NCBI RefSeq assembly: GCF_004000255.1 | Contig: NZ_RCIQ01000031.1 | Span: 1-34,625, forward strand | Length of the DNA stretch: 34,625 nt | Origin: Nioella ostreopsis | GTDB lineage: Bacteria; Pseudomonadota; Alphaproteobacteria; Rhodobacterales; Rhodobacteraceae | Direction: 5' to 3' | In this document: in pieces, positions 1 through 6,787 of the stretch | Layout: each line of letters opens with the position of its first letter | Position numbering within the stretch: the stretch's first letter is position 1 | Program-made: the position numbers and the translations under genes | Notes under the pieces: generated by a model | Told to the model about the DNA's origin: nothing | What the model saw: only the letters and a program-made list of their open reading frames with translations | Database searches by the model: none

Positions 1-1792
1 CGGAGGTCCCGTCGCCGGTCAGGTCTGACAAAGCGTCGGTGACAGGCGTGGGTCCTCCGCCGCCTGTGCCGGACAGCGCGTATTCATAGGCGATATATTC
101 CCGCTGGACCCATTCCTCGTAGGCTTCCAGTAAAGCCCCGTCGCTGCCCAACACGTTGGGGTCAAAGGCGGAATACTGGGCAAAGAATTCCCGAACCAGT
201 GCCTCTTCTTCGGCTGTCAGGTTTTCGTCCAGCCCCCAGCTTGCATAGCCCACATAGCCGGTGACCGTCAGATCTCCCGCGTAGCTGTCCAGCGCCGCTG
301 TGACGAATTGAGCGGAGTGCAGGTGGTCGGAATGCTCGATATCCGCATAGTCAGTCGTGTGATCCTGAAGGTGTATGTGATCGGGCTGATGCTGATCGAG
401 CAGCGCTGACAACACGCCGATCAGGTCATCATGCGTGTAAGTCGCGCTTCCGTCCACGGCCGTGATTGTCGCGATGTCTCCGTCCCAAAGCTGTTCCAGG
501 CTTTCGAAATTGTTGACCTCCGACCCTTCGCCTCGGCTGAACCCGTCGGGAAGGCGCAGGAAATAGAGCCGAATGTCGGGCTGGCTGGCAAGGTAGGAAC
601 TCGCGACCTCGAACTGGCTATTGCCGACAGTCAGGGTAACGGTTTCGTCCACCCAATCATTCGCCCCGGCCATTTGCCCATAGGCCGCGCGTTCGCCTGC
701 TTCCCTTGCGCCCCAATACCCTGCGTCCAGCCCGGCATCTCCTGCCGTCAGATAGACAACGCTGACCGGATCGGGCCCGTCGATCAGCCGGTCTATGGTT
801 GGGTTCATGAACAGCAGATCGTCATCCTGATGGGCGACGAAGATCATGTCTCCGACTCCCACGACCGGATCAACCGGGCCGGAGCCACCCGTGCCGTCCT
901 CGGGCGTGGACACTGTCAGATCCAGAACCACCCCGTTCAGTCTTCCGCCCCCGGCTGAGCCCATGGCACCGATCGTCGCATGTTCTGCAAGAAAGCCGGT
1001 CGGGACGGTCCCCGCTGCGTCCACCAAGCGGACGGAATCTCTCTCGATCCAGATCGTGCCATCTGCATCGGCCCCCACGGACCACATGGCCCAGGCACCT
1101 TCTGAAATCGCGTCCGGGGCCGTGACACTGTAGACCTGTCCAGCCTCCACGATCTCGAATCGGATATCGTTGCTGTCCGCGACCCGGAACAATCGTATTC
1201 CTGATCCGCTATCGGGATTGCCATAGGTGAACACCGTCTGATCCTCACCTGCCCGCAGATCGTCGAACCGAACAACGGCATCGACCTGGAAGGCACCAGT
1301 GATGTCCCCGGGGCTGTTGAGGCGACCGCCATCCACCACATCGCCTGCATTGGTGATATCGACCCCGAGGATTGCCCCGATCAGGGGCGAATCGTCCGCC
1401 CAGTTGGATTGGCCCAACAGTTCATTCGGGCGCAGGCTGGCATCCGGCAGAACCGCCTGTGTCTGCCCCAACCGCACACCGTCCCGGTCAAGCCACATCA
1501 GGCCGTCCTGATCTATTCCAACGGTCCAGGTGGCGGTTTCCCCCTGAAGGATCGCGCCCGGGGCGATCACCGAATAGGTGGTGCCGTCCTGATAGAGGGT
1601 GAACATGATGTCACTGGTATTCTCGACCTGCGTCAGCAGGATGTTGTTGCCACCCGCCCCGGACCCGATGTCAATCAACCGTTGCCAATACCCGCCGGTC
1701 AGATCGTCAAAGCGGGCGACCACCTGCAACTCGAAGCTGCCGGAAATGTCTTCGAGATCGCCGAGCGGATAGGTCGGTTCAAGGGGCGGCAT
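1..1792 (-). CDS. LamG-like/PIG-L family deacetylase fusion, partial (C-terminus outside window)
   Basis: The open frame runs from an ATG at 1792 (preceded by AGAGGA) down to base 1 without a stop, giving about 597 visible residues. Residues 1-150 and 160-300 are two similar beta-rich segments, each with a 'V(A/V)RFDDL' strand and a 'YSV.AP.AI' strand, which look like tandem laminin-G/concanavalin-like modules. From about residue 315 a PIG-L (GlcNAc-PI de-N-acetylase-like) domain begins: 'AHQDDDLLFMNP' (His321, Asp323-325) is the metal-binding AHxDD motif in its HQDDD variant, and 'HSDH' at 487-490 is the second histidine motif. Family members are zinc hydrolases that remove N-acetyl groups from amino sugars; the substrate here is unknown. 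There is no signal peptide, so if it is exported it could use a C-terminal type I secretion signal outside the window (inference). Confidence 0.8.
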   Translation of the reverse strand, partial: MPPLEPTYPLGDLEDISGSFELQVVARFDDLTGGYWQRLIDIGSGAGGNNILLTQVENTSDIMFTLYQDGTTYSVIAPGAILQGETATWTVGIDQDGLMWLDRDGVRLGQTQAVLPDASLRPNELLGQSNWADDSPLIGAILGVDITNAGDVVDGGRLNSPGDITGAFQVDAVVRFDDLRAGEDQTVFTYGNPDSGSGIRLFRVADSNDIRFEIVEAGQVYSVTAPDAISEGAWAMWSVGADADGTIWIERDSVRLVDAAGTVPTGFLAEHATIGAMGSAGGGRLNGVVLDLTVSTPEDGTGGSGPVDPVVGVGDMIFVAHQDDDLLFMNPTIDRLIDGPDPVSVVYLTAGDAGLDAGYWGAREAGERAAYGQMAGANDWVDETVTLTVGNSQFEVASSYLASQPDIRLYFLRLPDGFSRGEGSEVNNFESLEQLWDGDIATITAVDGSATYTHDDLIGVLSALLDQHQPDHIHLQDHTTDYADIEHSDHLHSAQFVTAALDSYAGDLTVTGYVGYASWGLDENLTAEEEALVREFFAQYSAFDPNVLGSDGALLEAYEEWVQREYIAYEYALSGTGGGGPTPVTDALSDLTGDGTS

Positions 1793-2212
1793 GGCAATTC
1801 CTCTTTCGAGCCGGAAGACGACCATCTTGAAGACATGCGTCCCTGGCGACAGCCATGTCGCAGCAGAGTACAGCCCTAAAAAAACGATCCCTCTCCCGCC
1901 CGGAAAAATGCGAACGATGAGAACAGGGGTACTCATGCGATGGTTAAGACGGCGTTTTCATTGCCTCGAAAAAGGTTAACCGCTAATTCCGGCAAATGTT
2001 GGCCAGATCGTCGAAGCAATACGTTTCACGGAAAGAAACAATCAATTTGTTCCAAATCGTCTCGACCGGTCCCATTGAGCAATCTGAAAAATGCCCGCCA
2101 GACGAAAAAAGCCCGGCGCTTGACCGGGCCAGTCCAACAGGGAGGTAGGTGTTATTCACCTTCCGTCAACTATCGGTTGATTATATCAATTAGTCAACAT
2201 TTAGCGGTTACT
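1793..2212. other. 420-bp AT-richer intergenic spacer
   Basis: No convincing gene is present. It holds the leader of the PIG-L gene on the minus strand, the response-regulator terminator at 2104-2129, and several short inverted repeats: TTGAT-TAT-ATCAA at 2177-2189, TCAAC-TATCG-GTTGA at 2166-2180, and a 10-base inverted pair (1977-1986 against 2201-2210). The composition is clearly more AT-rich than the flanking genes. No promoter could be assigned with confidence. Confidence 0.5.
2104..2129 (-). terminator. Intrinsic terminator of the response regulator gene
   Basis: On the minus strand GCCCGG pairs with CCGGGC around a 7-base loop and is followed directly by six Ts (plus-strand A run 2105-2110). 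It lies about 85 bases past the response-regulator stop codon and separates that gene from the PIG-L gene on the same strand. Confidence 0.75.
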
Positions 2213-2899
2213 TCACGCCAAAAGACGATATCCGCCGCTTTCTGTGACCAAAATGCGCGCATTCGAGGGATCGGGCTCGATCTTCTGGCGCAGACGGTAG
2301 ATATGCGTTTCCAGCGTATGGGTGGTGACCCCGGCGTTGTAACCCCAGACCTCGTGCAACAGCACATCGCGCGCCACCACCCCATCTTGGGCGCGATAAA
2401 GGTATTTGAGGATATTAGTTTCCTTCTCGGTCAACCGGATTTTCTTCATATCCTCGGTTTCCAGCATCTTCATCGCGGGCTTGAACGTGTATGGCCCAAG
2501 CTGGAACACGGCATCTTCCGATTGTTCATGCTGGCGCAGTTGCGCGCGAATGCGAGCCAAGAGCACCGGAAACTTGAAGGGCTTTGTGACATAATCATTT
2601 GCGCCCGCATCAAGGCCAAGGATGGTATCGGCGTCGCTGTCGTGGCCAGTCAGCATCAGAACCGGGCATTTCACGCCCTGCTTGCGCATCAGACGGCACA
2701 GTTCGCGGCCATCGGTGTCGGGCAGGCCCACGTCCAGGATCACCAGATCATAGATCGCTTCCTTGGCCTTTTGCAGGCCTTCGGACCCATTGCCGGCCTC
2801 GAACACATCGAAATCTTCGGTCATCACCAGCTGTTCGGCCAGCGCGTCGCGCAAGTCCTCGTCATCATCGACCAGAAGGATTTTCTTGAGATTGGCCAT
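2213..2899 (-). CDS. OmpR/PhoB-family response regulator
   Basis: 228 residues: an N-terminal receiver domain (about 5-118) and a C-terminal winged-helix DNA-binding domain (about 130-228). Receiver landmarks are the acidic cluster Asp11-13, phospho-acceptor Asp56 in 'LVILDVGLPD', Thr84 and Lys106 in 'DYVTKPF'. The output domain shows 'LTEKETNILKYL' and ends 'HIYRLRQKIEPD...GGYRLLA', typical of OmpR-type regulators. The ATG at 2899 is chosen because GGGAGT precedes it at good spacing and the following 'MANLKKILLVDDD' is the natural start of the fold; an upstream in-frame ATG at 2944 is less likely. No sensor kinase gene is adjacent, so the partner is unknown. The divergent spacer to ribA carries paired TGTC-N-GACA palindromes that may be its own or another regulator's operators (inference). 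Confidence 0.93.
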   Translation of the reverse strand: MANLKKILLVDDDEDLRDALAEQLVMTEDFDVFEAGNGSEGLQKAKEAIYDLVILDVGLPDTDGRELCRLMRKQGVKCPVLMLTGHDSDADTILGLDAGANDYVTKPFKFPVLLARIRAQLRQHEQSEDAVFQLGPYTFKPAMKMLETEDMKKIRLTEKETNILKYLYRAQDGVVARDVLLHEVWGYNAGVTTHTLETHIYRLRQKIEPDPSNARILVTESGGYRLLA

Positions 2900-2948
2900 T
2901 TGGGTGACTCCCGTTGATTGTTCCTCACTGCACATGTCGCGCAATCAC

Positions 2949-2997
2949 CTGTCTGACAAGTGCATCGAAAAACTTCTCACGCAGCCGTGTCAGACAG
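2949..2997. promoter_or_regulatory. Paired TGTC-N-GACA palindromes between response regulator and ribA
   Basis: CTGTCTGACA (2949-2958) and TGTCAGACAG (2988-2997) are exact reverse complements. Each is itself a palindrome, TGTC-T-GACA and TGTC-A-GACA, with centres 38 bp apart. They sit in the 134-bp divergent spacer. On the minus strand a TTGTCA -35-like hexamer overlaps the first copy. This looks like a double operator for a dimeric regulator; its identity is not evident. Confidence 0.5.
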
Positions 2998-3033
2998 CGA
3001 GCAAATGTTTCAAAACGCTACAGGGCAGTCTAC

Positions 3034-4152
3034 ATGGGGAAGATACCCGTCGTTCAGGACCATGCGATGCCGCTTCTGCCCACCCCGTCCGAGCTTGCCG
3101 CCCGCGCCCGCGCCGATCTGCGCGTCGGCTTGCCTGTTGTTTTGGGGGACGGCGATGGCATTGCTCTGCTCGCGGCGGAAACACTGACCGATGCCCGGCT
3201 TTCGGCGATCCGGAGCTTTGGCGAACTGGACCTCGCGATTACCGACCGCCGCGCGGAAACGCTGAAGGCGCGGGCCTATGATGGCGATCTGGCGCGCGTT
3301 GTGGTCCCCGACGATGCCACCGCGTCCTGGGTGCGGGCAGTTGCAGATCCCGCCGACGATTTGCGTGTGCCGATGAAGGGCCCGCTACTGACCCGGCGCG
3401 AGGGGGTGGCAGGGCTTCATCGCCTCGCCATTGCCCTGATCAAATCCGCGCAACTTCTGCCCGCGGCGATCATCGTGCCGATCGCCGATGCAAAGGCATT
3501 CGCCGCCGACCATCATCTGACCCGCCTGCACCCTGACGCCACACATCAGGATCTGCTGCGCCACCACGCCCTCAACCCCGTTGCGGCCGCCCGCTTGCCG
3601 ATCGAGGCAGCTGACGCCGGTCGCCTGCATATCTTCCGCCCCGACAATGGCGGGACCGAGCACTATGCAATCGAGATCGGTCGCCCCGACCGTGATGCCC
3701 CGGTCCTGGCCCGGCTGCATTCCGCCTGCTTCACCGGCGATGTGCTCGGCTCGCTGAAATGCGACTGTGGCCCGCAACTGCGAACCGCTCTTGCAGAGAT
3801 GGGAACGGCAGGGGCGGGCGTGCTGCTCTACCTCAATCAGGAAGGGCGCGGCATCGGGCTCGCCAACAAGATGCGCGCCTATTCCCTGCAGGATCAGGGA
3901 TTCGATACGGTCGAGGCAAACCACCGGCTCGGCTTCGAAGATGATGAGCGTGACTTCCGCCTTGGCGCCGATATCCTGCGCCGCATGGGCTTTTCCGCCG
4001 TGCGACTGATGACCAACAACCCCCGCAAGGTGGCGATGATGGAACACGAAGGAATAAAGGTGGCCGAACGGGTTCCGCTGATCACCCCGACGAACCGACA
4101 CAACGCCCACTACCTTGACGTGAAGGCGAAAAAATCGGGCCACCTGCTGTGA
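3034..4152 (+). CDS. ribA: GTP cyclohydrolase II (riboflavin synthesis)
   Basis: 372 residues. The enzyme opens GTP to 2,5-diamino-6-ribosylamino-pyrimidinone phosphate, the first step of riboflavin synthesis. The C-terminal half holds the full GCH-II signature: zinc cysteines Cys232, Cys243 and Cys245 in 'ACFTGDVLGSLKCDCG', the 'NQEGRGIGL' loop, 'DTVEANHRLGF' and 'MTNNPRK'. The first ~190 residues are an extra domain with no recognisable DHBP-synthase (RibB) motif, so this is not a working RibBA. The start at 3034 follows AGGG; ATG 3067 is an alternative, and ATG 2914 is unlikely because it would run through the paired palindromes. The stop overlaps the next gene's GTG by 4 bases, implying coupled translation. 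Confidence 0.93.
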   Translation: MGKIPVVQDHAMPLLPTPSELAARARADLRVGLPVVLGDGDGIALLAAETLTDARLSAIRSFGELDLAITDRRAETLKARAYDGDLARVVVPDDATASWVRAVADPADDLRVPMKGPLLTRREGVAGLHRLAIALIKSAQLLPAAIIVPIADAKAFAADHHLTRLHPDATHQDLLRHHALNPVAAARLPIEAADAGRLHIFRPDNGGTEHYAIEIGRPDRDAPVLARLHSACFTGDVLGSLKCDCGPQLRTALAEMGTAGAGVLLYLNQEGRGIGLANKMRAYSLQDQGFDTVEANHRLGFEDDERDFRLGADILRRMGFSAVRLMTNNPRKVAMMEHEGIKVAERVPLITPTNRHNAHYLDVKAKKSGHLL

Positions 4153-4643
4153 CCCCGCAGGATATGGTCCTCACCCCAATGGGGCTGCGCTTTCAGGGCC
4201 GCGTGATTCCCTGTTCCATCGGCAAGGGCGGCATACGGTCGGACAAACGCGAAGGCGACGGCGCGACCCCGCGCGGCATCCACAGGATCGTGGGCTGCCT
4301 CTACCGGCCCGACCGCATGGCGCGTCCGGTGGACTGGGCAAGGCCGATCGGGCCGGGCGATCTGTGGTCCGACGACGCGGGTTGCCCGGACTACAACCTG
4401 CAAGTCCGCGCGCCCTATTACGGCAGCCACGAACGGCTGTCGCGCGCCGACCGCCTGTACGATCTCGTCCTGCTGACGGACTGGAACTGGCCTGTCGCCA
4501 ATCCGGGGCGCGGTTCCGCCATCTTCCTGCATCGCTGGCGCAAGCCCGGCCACCCCACGGAAGGCTGCGTCGCCATGGCACCGGGCCACCTCCTCTGGCT
4601 CACCCGAAAACTGACACAAGGCAGCCGCCTGATCGTGGACTAA
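4149..4643 (+). CDS. L,D-transpeptidase family protein (YkuD domain)
   Basis: 164 residues covering little more than a YkuD catalytic domain. The motif 'FLHRWRKPGHPTEGCVAM' supplies His128 and the nucleophile Cys140 of the L,D-transpeptidase fold. Such enzymes make 3-3 crosslinks or attach proteins to peptidoglycan, but this short form has no visible signal peptide or membrane segment, so its location is uncertain. The GTG start overlaps the ribA stop (GTGA); an in-frame ATG at 4164 with AGGA just upstream is the alternative. The gene ends directly before the first copy of the structured intergenic element. Confidence 0.82.
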   Translation: MTPQDMVLTPMGLRFQGRVIPCSIGKGGIRSDKREGDGATPRGIHRIVGCLYRPDRMARPVDWARPIGPGDLWSDDAGCPDYNLQVRAPYYGSHERLSRADRLYDLVLLTDWNWPVANPGRGSAIFLHRWRKPGHPTEGCVAMAPGHLLWLTRKLTQGSRLIVD

Positions 4644-4644
4644 G

Positions 4645-4820
4645 CCCTTTCATCTTTGGCAAAAATACCTCCGCCGGAGGCATCCCGACCCCAAGGCCGC
4701 CACACCCGGCGAATCCGCAGACCGCCCGGGGCAGATTGTCCATGGCAATGCGGCCCGAGGAGGGCTCCGAAGGAGCCTGACGAGGGTCGCCCCCCGGTCG
4801 ACGCCGGCAGGCGGCGAAAC
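4645..4820 (-). repeat. Structured intergenic element, copy 1 (convergent ldt/yggS junction)
   Basis: Three modules fill this junction. (A) 4645-4681, pyrimidine tract, GGCAAAAATAC and CCTCC-GCC-GGAGG. (B) 4742-4790, GGCAA followed by outer stem GCGGCCC/GGGTCGC (4750-4756 with 4784-4790), internal loop GAGGAG/TGACGA, and inner hairpin GGCTCC-GAA-GGAGCC (4763-4777). (C) 4798-4820, stem TCGACGCC/GGCGGCGA with one A-G mismatch, then AAC. Related copies lie at 13145, 27204 and 32334. It begins 5 bases after the yggS stop when read on the minus strand, so it probably forms that gene's 3' untranslated region. Confidence 0.75.
4659..4680 (-). terminator. Terminator-like end of intergenic element copy 1
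   Basis: Read on the minus strand CCTCC-GGC-GGAGG is followed by TATTTTTG. The short stem and T-rich tail fit a weak intrinsic terminator for yggS transcripts running into the convergent ldt gene. The bases beyond the T tract (GCCAAAGATGAAAGG) are also conserved in another copy, which an ordinary terminator would not need. Confidence 0.5.
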
Positions 4821-4825
4821 CGCTC

Positions 4826-5479
4826 TCAGCCGGGCACCCGGTCTCCGAAAATCGCCGACCCCACCCGCACATAGGTCGCGCCAAGCGCAATCGCCGTCTC
4901 GAAATCCGCGCTCATGCCCATGGACAGTTCCGGCAATCCGTTCCGCTCTGCGATCTTTGCAAGCAGGGCGAAGTGCAGCGCCGGTTCCTCGTCCACCGGC
5001 GGGATGCACATCAGGCCCTTTACTGGAAGGTCCAGCGCCCGCGTCTCCTCAATGAACGCATCCGCATCGCCGGGCAGGACGCCCGCCTTCTGCGGTTCTT
5101 CACCCGTGTTCACCTGGATCATCAGGTCCGGGCAATGTCCCAGATCCTGCGCCAGCCGGGCCAGTGTTGTGGCCAGCTTGGGCCGGTCAAGCGTGTGGAT
5201 CGCGTCGAACAGGTCCATCGCCTGGCGCGCCTTGTTGCTTTGCAGCGGGCCGATCAGATGCAGGTCGATGCCCTCGAATCGGTCCCGGAACGCGGGCCAT
5301 TTCCCGGCGGCTTCCTGCACGCGGTTTTCGCCAAACAACCGATGCCCCTCTTCCAGCACCGCCTCGACCCGATCCAGCGGTTGCACCTTGGACACCGCGA
5401 TCAGGCGAACAGACCCGCGCGCGCGCCCTGCGGCGGCTTCTGCCCGTGTGATGGCCTGGGAGATTTCGGAAAGTGACAT
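4826..5479 (-). CDS. yggS: YggS-family pyridoxal phosphate homeostasis protein (PLPBP)
   Basis: 217 residues, the usual length for this single-domain alanine-racemase-fold family. The cofactor lysine is Lys31 in 'RLIAVSKVQP', followed by 'FGENRVQEAAGK' and 'HLIGPLQSNKAR', and the C-terminal phosphate-binding region 'LSMGMSADFETAIALGATYVRVGSAIFG'-type segment is intact (about residues 175-215). Family members bind PLP without a known catalytic reaction and balance cellular PLP and amino/keto-acid pools. The ATG at 5479 has AGGA about 10 bases upstream; an ATG at 5518 would place the start inside the porin terminator and is rejected. Transcription must start after that terminator or read through it. 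Confidence 0.93.
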   Translation of the reverse strand: MSLSEISQAITRAEAAAGRARGSVRLIAVSKVQPLDRVEAVLEEGHRLFGENRVQEAAGKWPAFRDRFEGIDLHLIGPLQSNKARQAMDLFDAIHTLDRPKLATTLARLAQDLGHCPDLMIQVNTGEEPQKAGVLPGDADAFIEETRALDLPVKGLMCIPPVDEEPALHFALLAKIAERNGLPELSMGMSADFETAIALGATYVRVGSAIFGDRVPG

Positions 5480-5506
5480 CTGTGACGATCCTTCTGCACA
5501 AAAGAA

Positions 5507-5531
5507 AAGAGCGGGCATAAAGCCCGCTCTT
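5507..5531 (-). terminator. Strong intrinsic terminator of the porin gene
   Basis: A perfect 10-bp stem, AAGAGCGGGC with GCCCGCTCTT, surrounds a 5-base loop. On the minus strand it is followed by TTCTTTTG. It starts 24 bases after the porin stop and isolates the highly expressed porin from yggS. Confidence 0.9.
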
Positions 5532-5554
5532 CCCTACCAAATAATCCGGTTGGA

Positions 5555-6520
5555 TTAGAAGGACATTGCCAGGCCGAAGGACCAGGTGTCTGCGCCACCG
5601 TCGGTCGAGCCGTAGCCGAGGTGCAGGCCAGCGCCGCCACCCAGGTCGTAAGCTGCCGCGAGGCCGAAGCCCGATGCGCCGGAGTCGTACTCGCCGTAGT
5701 TGGCGTGCAGCGAGATGGCGTCCATCGAGTAGCCGACGCCGATGCCCAGGTGCGAGTTGTCTGCACCGGCAACACCGCCCACGTCGGACCAGTCGCTGTA
5801 CTGGATGCCTGCGGAGAAGCCGCCTGCGAAGGAAGCAACAACCGATGCACCGATGATGGACTGATCGTTTGCAGTGCCGAAGTCGGTCGACTGGTAGCCG
5901 AGGCCGAGGCTCAGATCCACACCACCTGCGGAGGTGGAGTAACGCAGACCCAGAGCCATGTTGCCGTTGGTGTCGCCCGCGTCAACAACGCCGTTGCCAG
6001 CGCCGCCCACGGTGTCCTGCTCCATGGAGATCGCGAATGCGAAGTCACCGAAGGAGTAGTCGTAACGCAGGATCTGGCCGTCGGAGGAACCGTCGCCGTA
6101 GGAGCCGAGGTAACCGCCGTGGGTGGTTTCGTCGTCACGCAGGGTGCCGGGGTTGCCAACATTGCCGGCTTCGGTCAGGGCCCAGTCCAGAGCGCCGTCG
6201 GTGTCACCCATGGTCACGGTGCCGAAGTTGCCGGAGATGAACACTGCAACGCCACCGTGGTGGAAGTCGTTCTGCATGGTGTTGTCGAGTGCGCCAACAT
6301 CGTCAGCAGCTTCGTCCAGATCAACCGATGCGCCGAAGGTCAGGCCGTTGTCGGTGGTGCCGGAGAGGCTGAAGGTGACGTCGATGTCCTGGATGAACTG
6401 CGTCTCCATCATGTCGCCGCCAGCAAGACCCATTTCGGCGTAACCGGAAACGGTAACGTCTGCAGATGCGACGCCCGCGGTGGCGACGAGTGCAGTCGTT
6501 GCGAAGAGAACCTTTTTCAT
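5555..6520 (-). CDS. Porin, Rhodobacter type (outer membrane)
   Basis: 321 residues. Residues 1-20 (MKKVLFATTALVATAGVASA) form a clean Sec signal peptide ending in Ala-Ser-Ala. The mature protein begins 'DVTVSGYAEMGLAGG', contains alternating beta strands rich in Gly, Asp and Ser, and ends in Phe ('GLAMSF'), the terminal aromatic residue recognised by the Bam machinery. This matches the trimeric 16-stranded general porins of Rhodobacter. The ATG at 6520 is preceded by GAGGGA. Codon use is strongly biased to a few codons, as expected for an abundant protein. The leader holds a small TCCCC-GGTT-GGGGA hairpin (6546-6559). Confidence 0.92.
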   Translation of the reverse strand: MKKVLFATTALVATAGVASADVTVSGYAEMGLAGGDMMETQFIQDIDVTFSLSGTTDNGLTFGASVDLDEAADDVGALDNTMQNDFHHGGVAVFISGNFGTVTMGDTDGALDWALTEAGNVGNPGTLRDDETTHGGYLGSYGDGSSDGQILRYDYSFGDFAFAISMEQDTVGGAGNGVVDAGDTNGNMALGLRYSTSAGGVDLSLGLGYQSTDFGTANDQSIIGASVVASFAGGFSAGIQYSDWSDVGGVAGADNSHLGIGVGYSMDAISLHANYGEYDSGASGFGLAAAYDLGGGAGLHLGYGSTDGGADTWSFGLAMSF

Positions 6521-6545
6521 GGTTTTTCCCTCGTTAGATAAAATC

Positions 6546-6559
6546 TCCCCAACCGGGGA
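6546..6559 (-). promoter_or_regulatory. Small hairpin in the porin 5' leader
   Basis: TCCCC pairs with GGGGA around a GGTT tetraloop on the minus strand, about 25 bases upstream of the porin start and just ahead of the GAGGGA ribosome-binding site. It may stabilise the mRNA 5' end; no regulatory role can be shown from sequence alone. Confidence 0.35.
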
Positions 6560-6715
6560 ATCCGCGTTGGGTATGCCTCTCTCTCAACTTTCGGAGGTCT
6601 GATTGCAAGAAAGCGCGTCGCGGATATGGCATCTTGCCCCGGTGATGGTGCAGACATGTCACAGTAGCCCAATGGGTCACCTGCCTACGCGCCTTTTAAG
6701 ACACTTGCCGCGCTA

Positions 6716-6762
6716 TTGGCCCTGCGATACCAAGGGCCAAGCGGTTTAATGGCTGTAAACCG
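6716..6762 (+). promoter_or_regulatory. Tandem inverted repeats upstream of the DUF3576 gene
   Basis: TTGGCCCT (6716-6723) pairs with AGGGCCAA (6733-6740). Two bases later CGGTTTA (6742-6748) pairs with TAAACCG (6756-6762). Both are perfect and end 25 bases before the DUF3576 start. They could be two leader hairpins or a double operator. Confidence 0.45.
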
Positions 6763-6787
6763 GAATGGAACGGGACGGGAGCGTATC

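Noticed and set aside
2177-2189. FNR/FnrL-like box TTGAT-TAT-ATCAA
   Set aside because: The spacer is 3 bases instead of the required 4, and it lies downstream of the response-regulator stop rather than in an assigned promoter.
1940-2917. Plus-strand frame of 325 codons over the response regulator
   Set aside because: The minus strand encodes a complete receiver plus winged-helix protein with all key residues; the plus-strand frame is its shadow and has no family features.
3385-4143. 252-codon frame antisense to ribA
   Set aside because: The plus strand carries intact GTP cyclohydrolase II motifs; the antisense frame is explained by codon bias.
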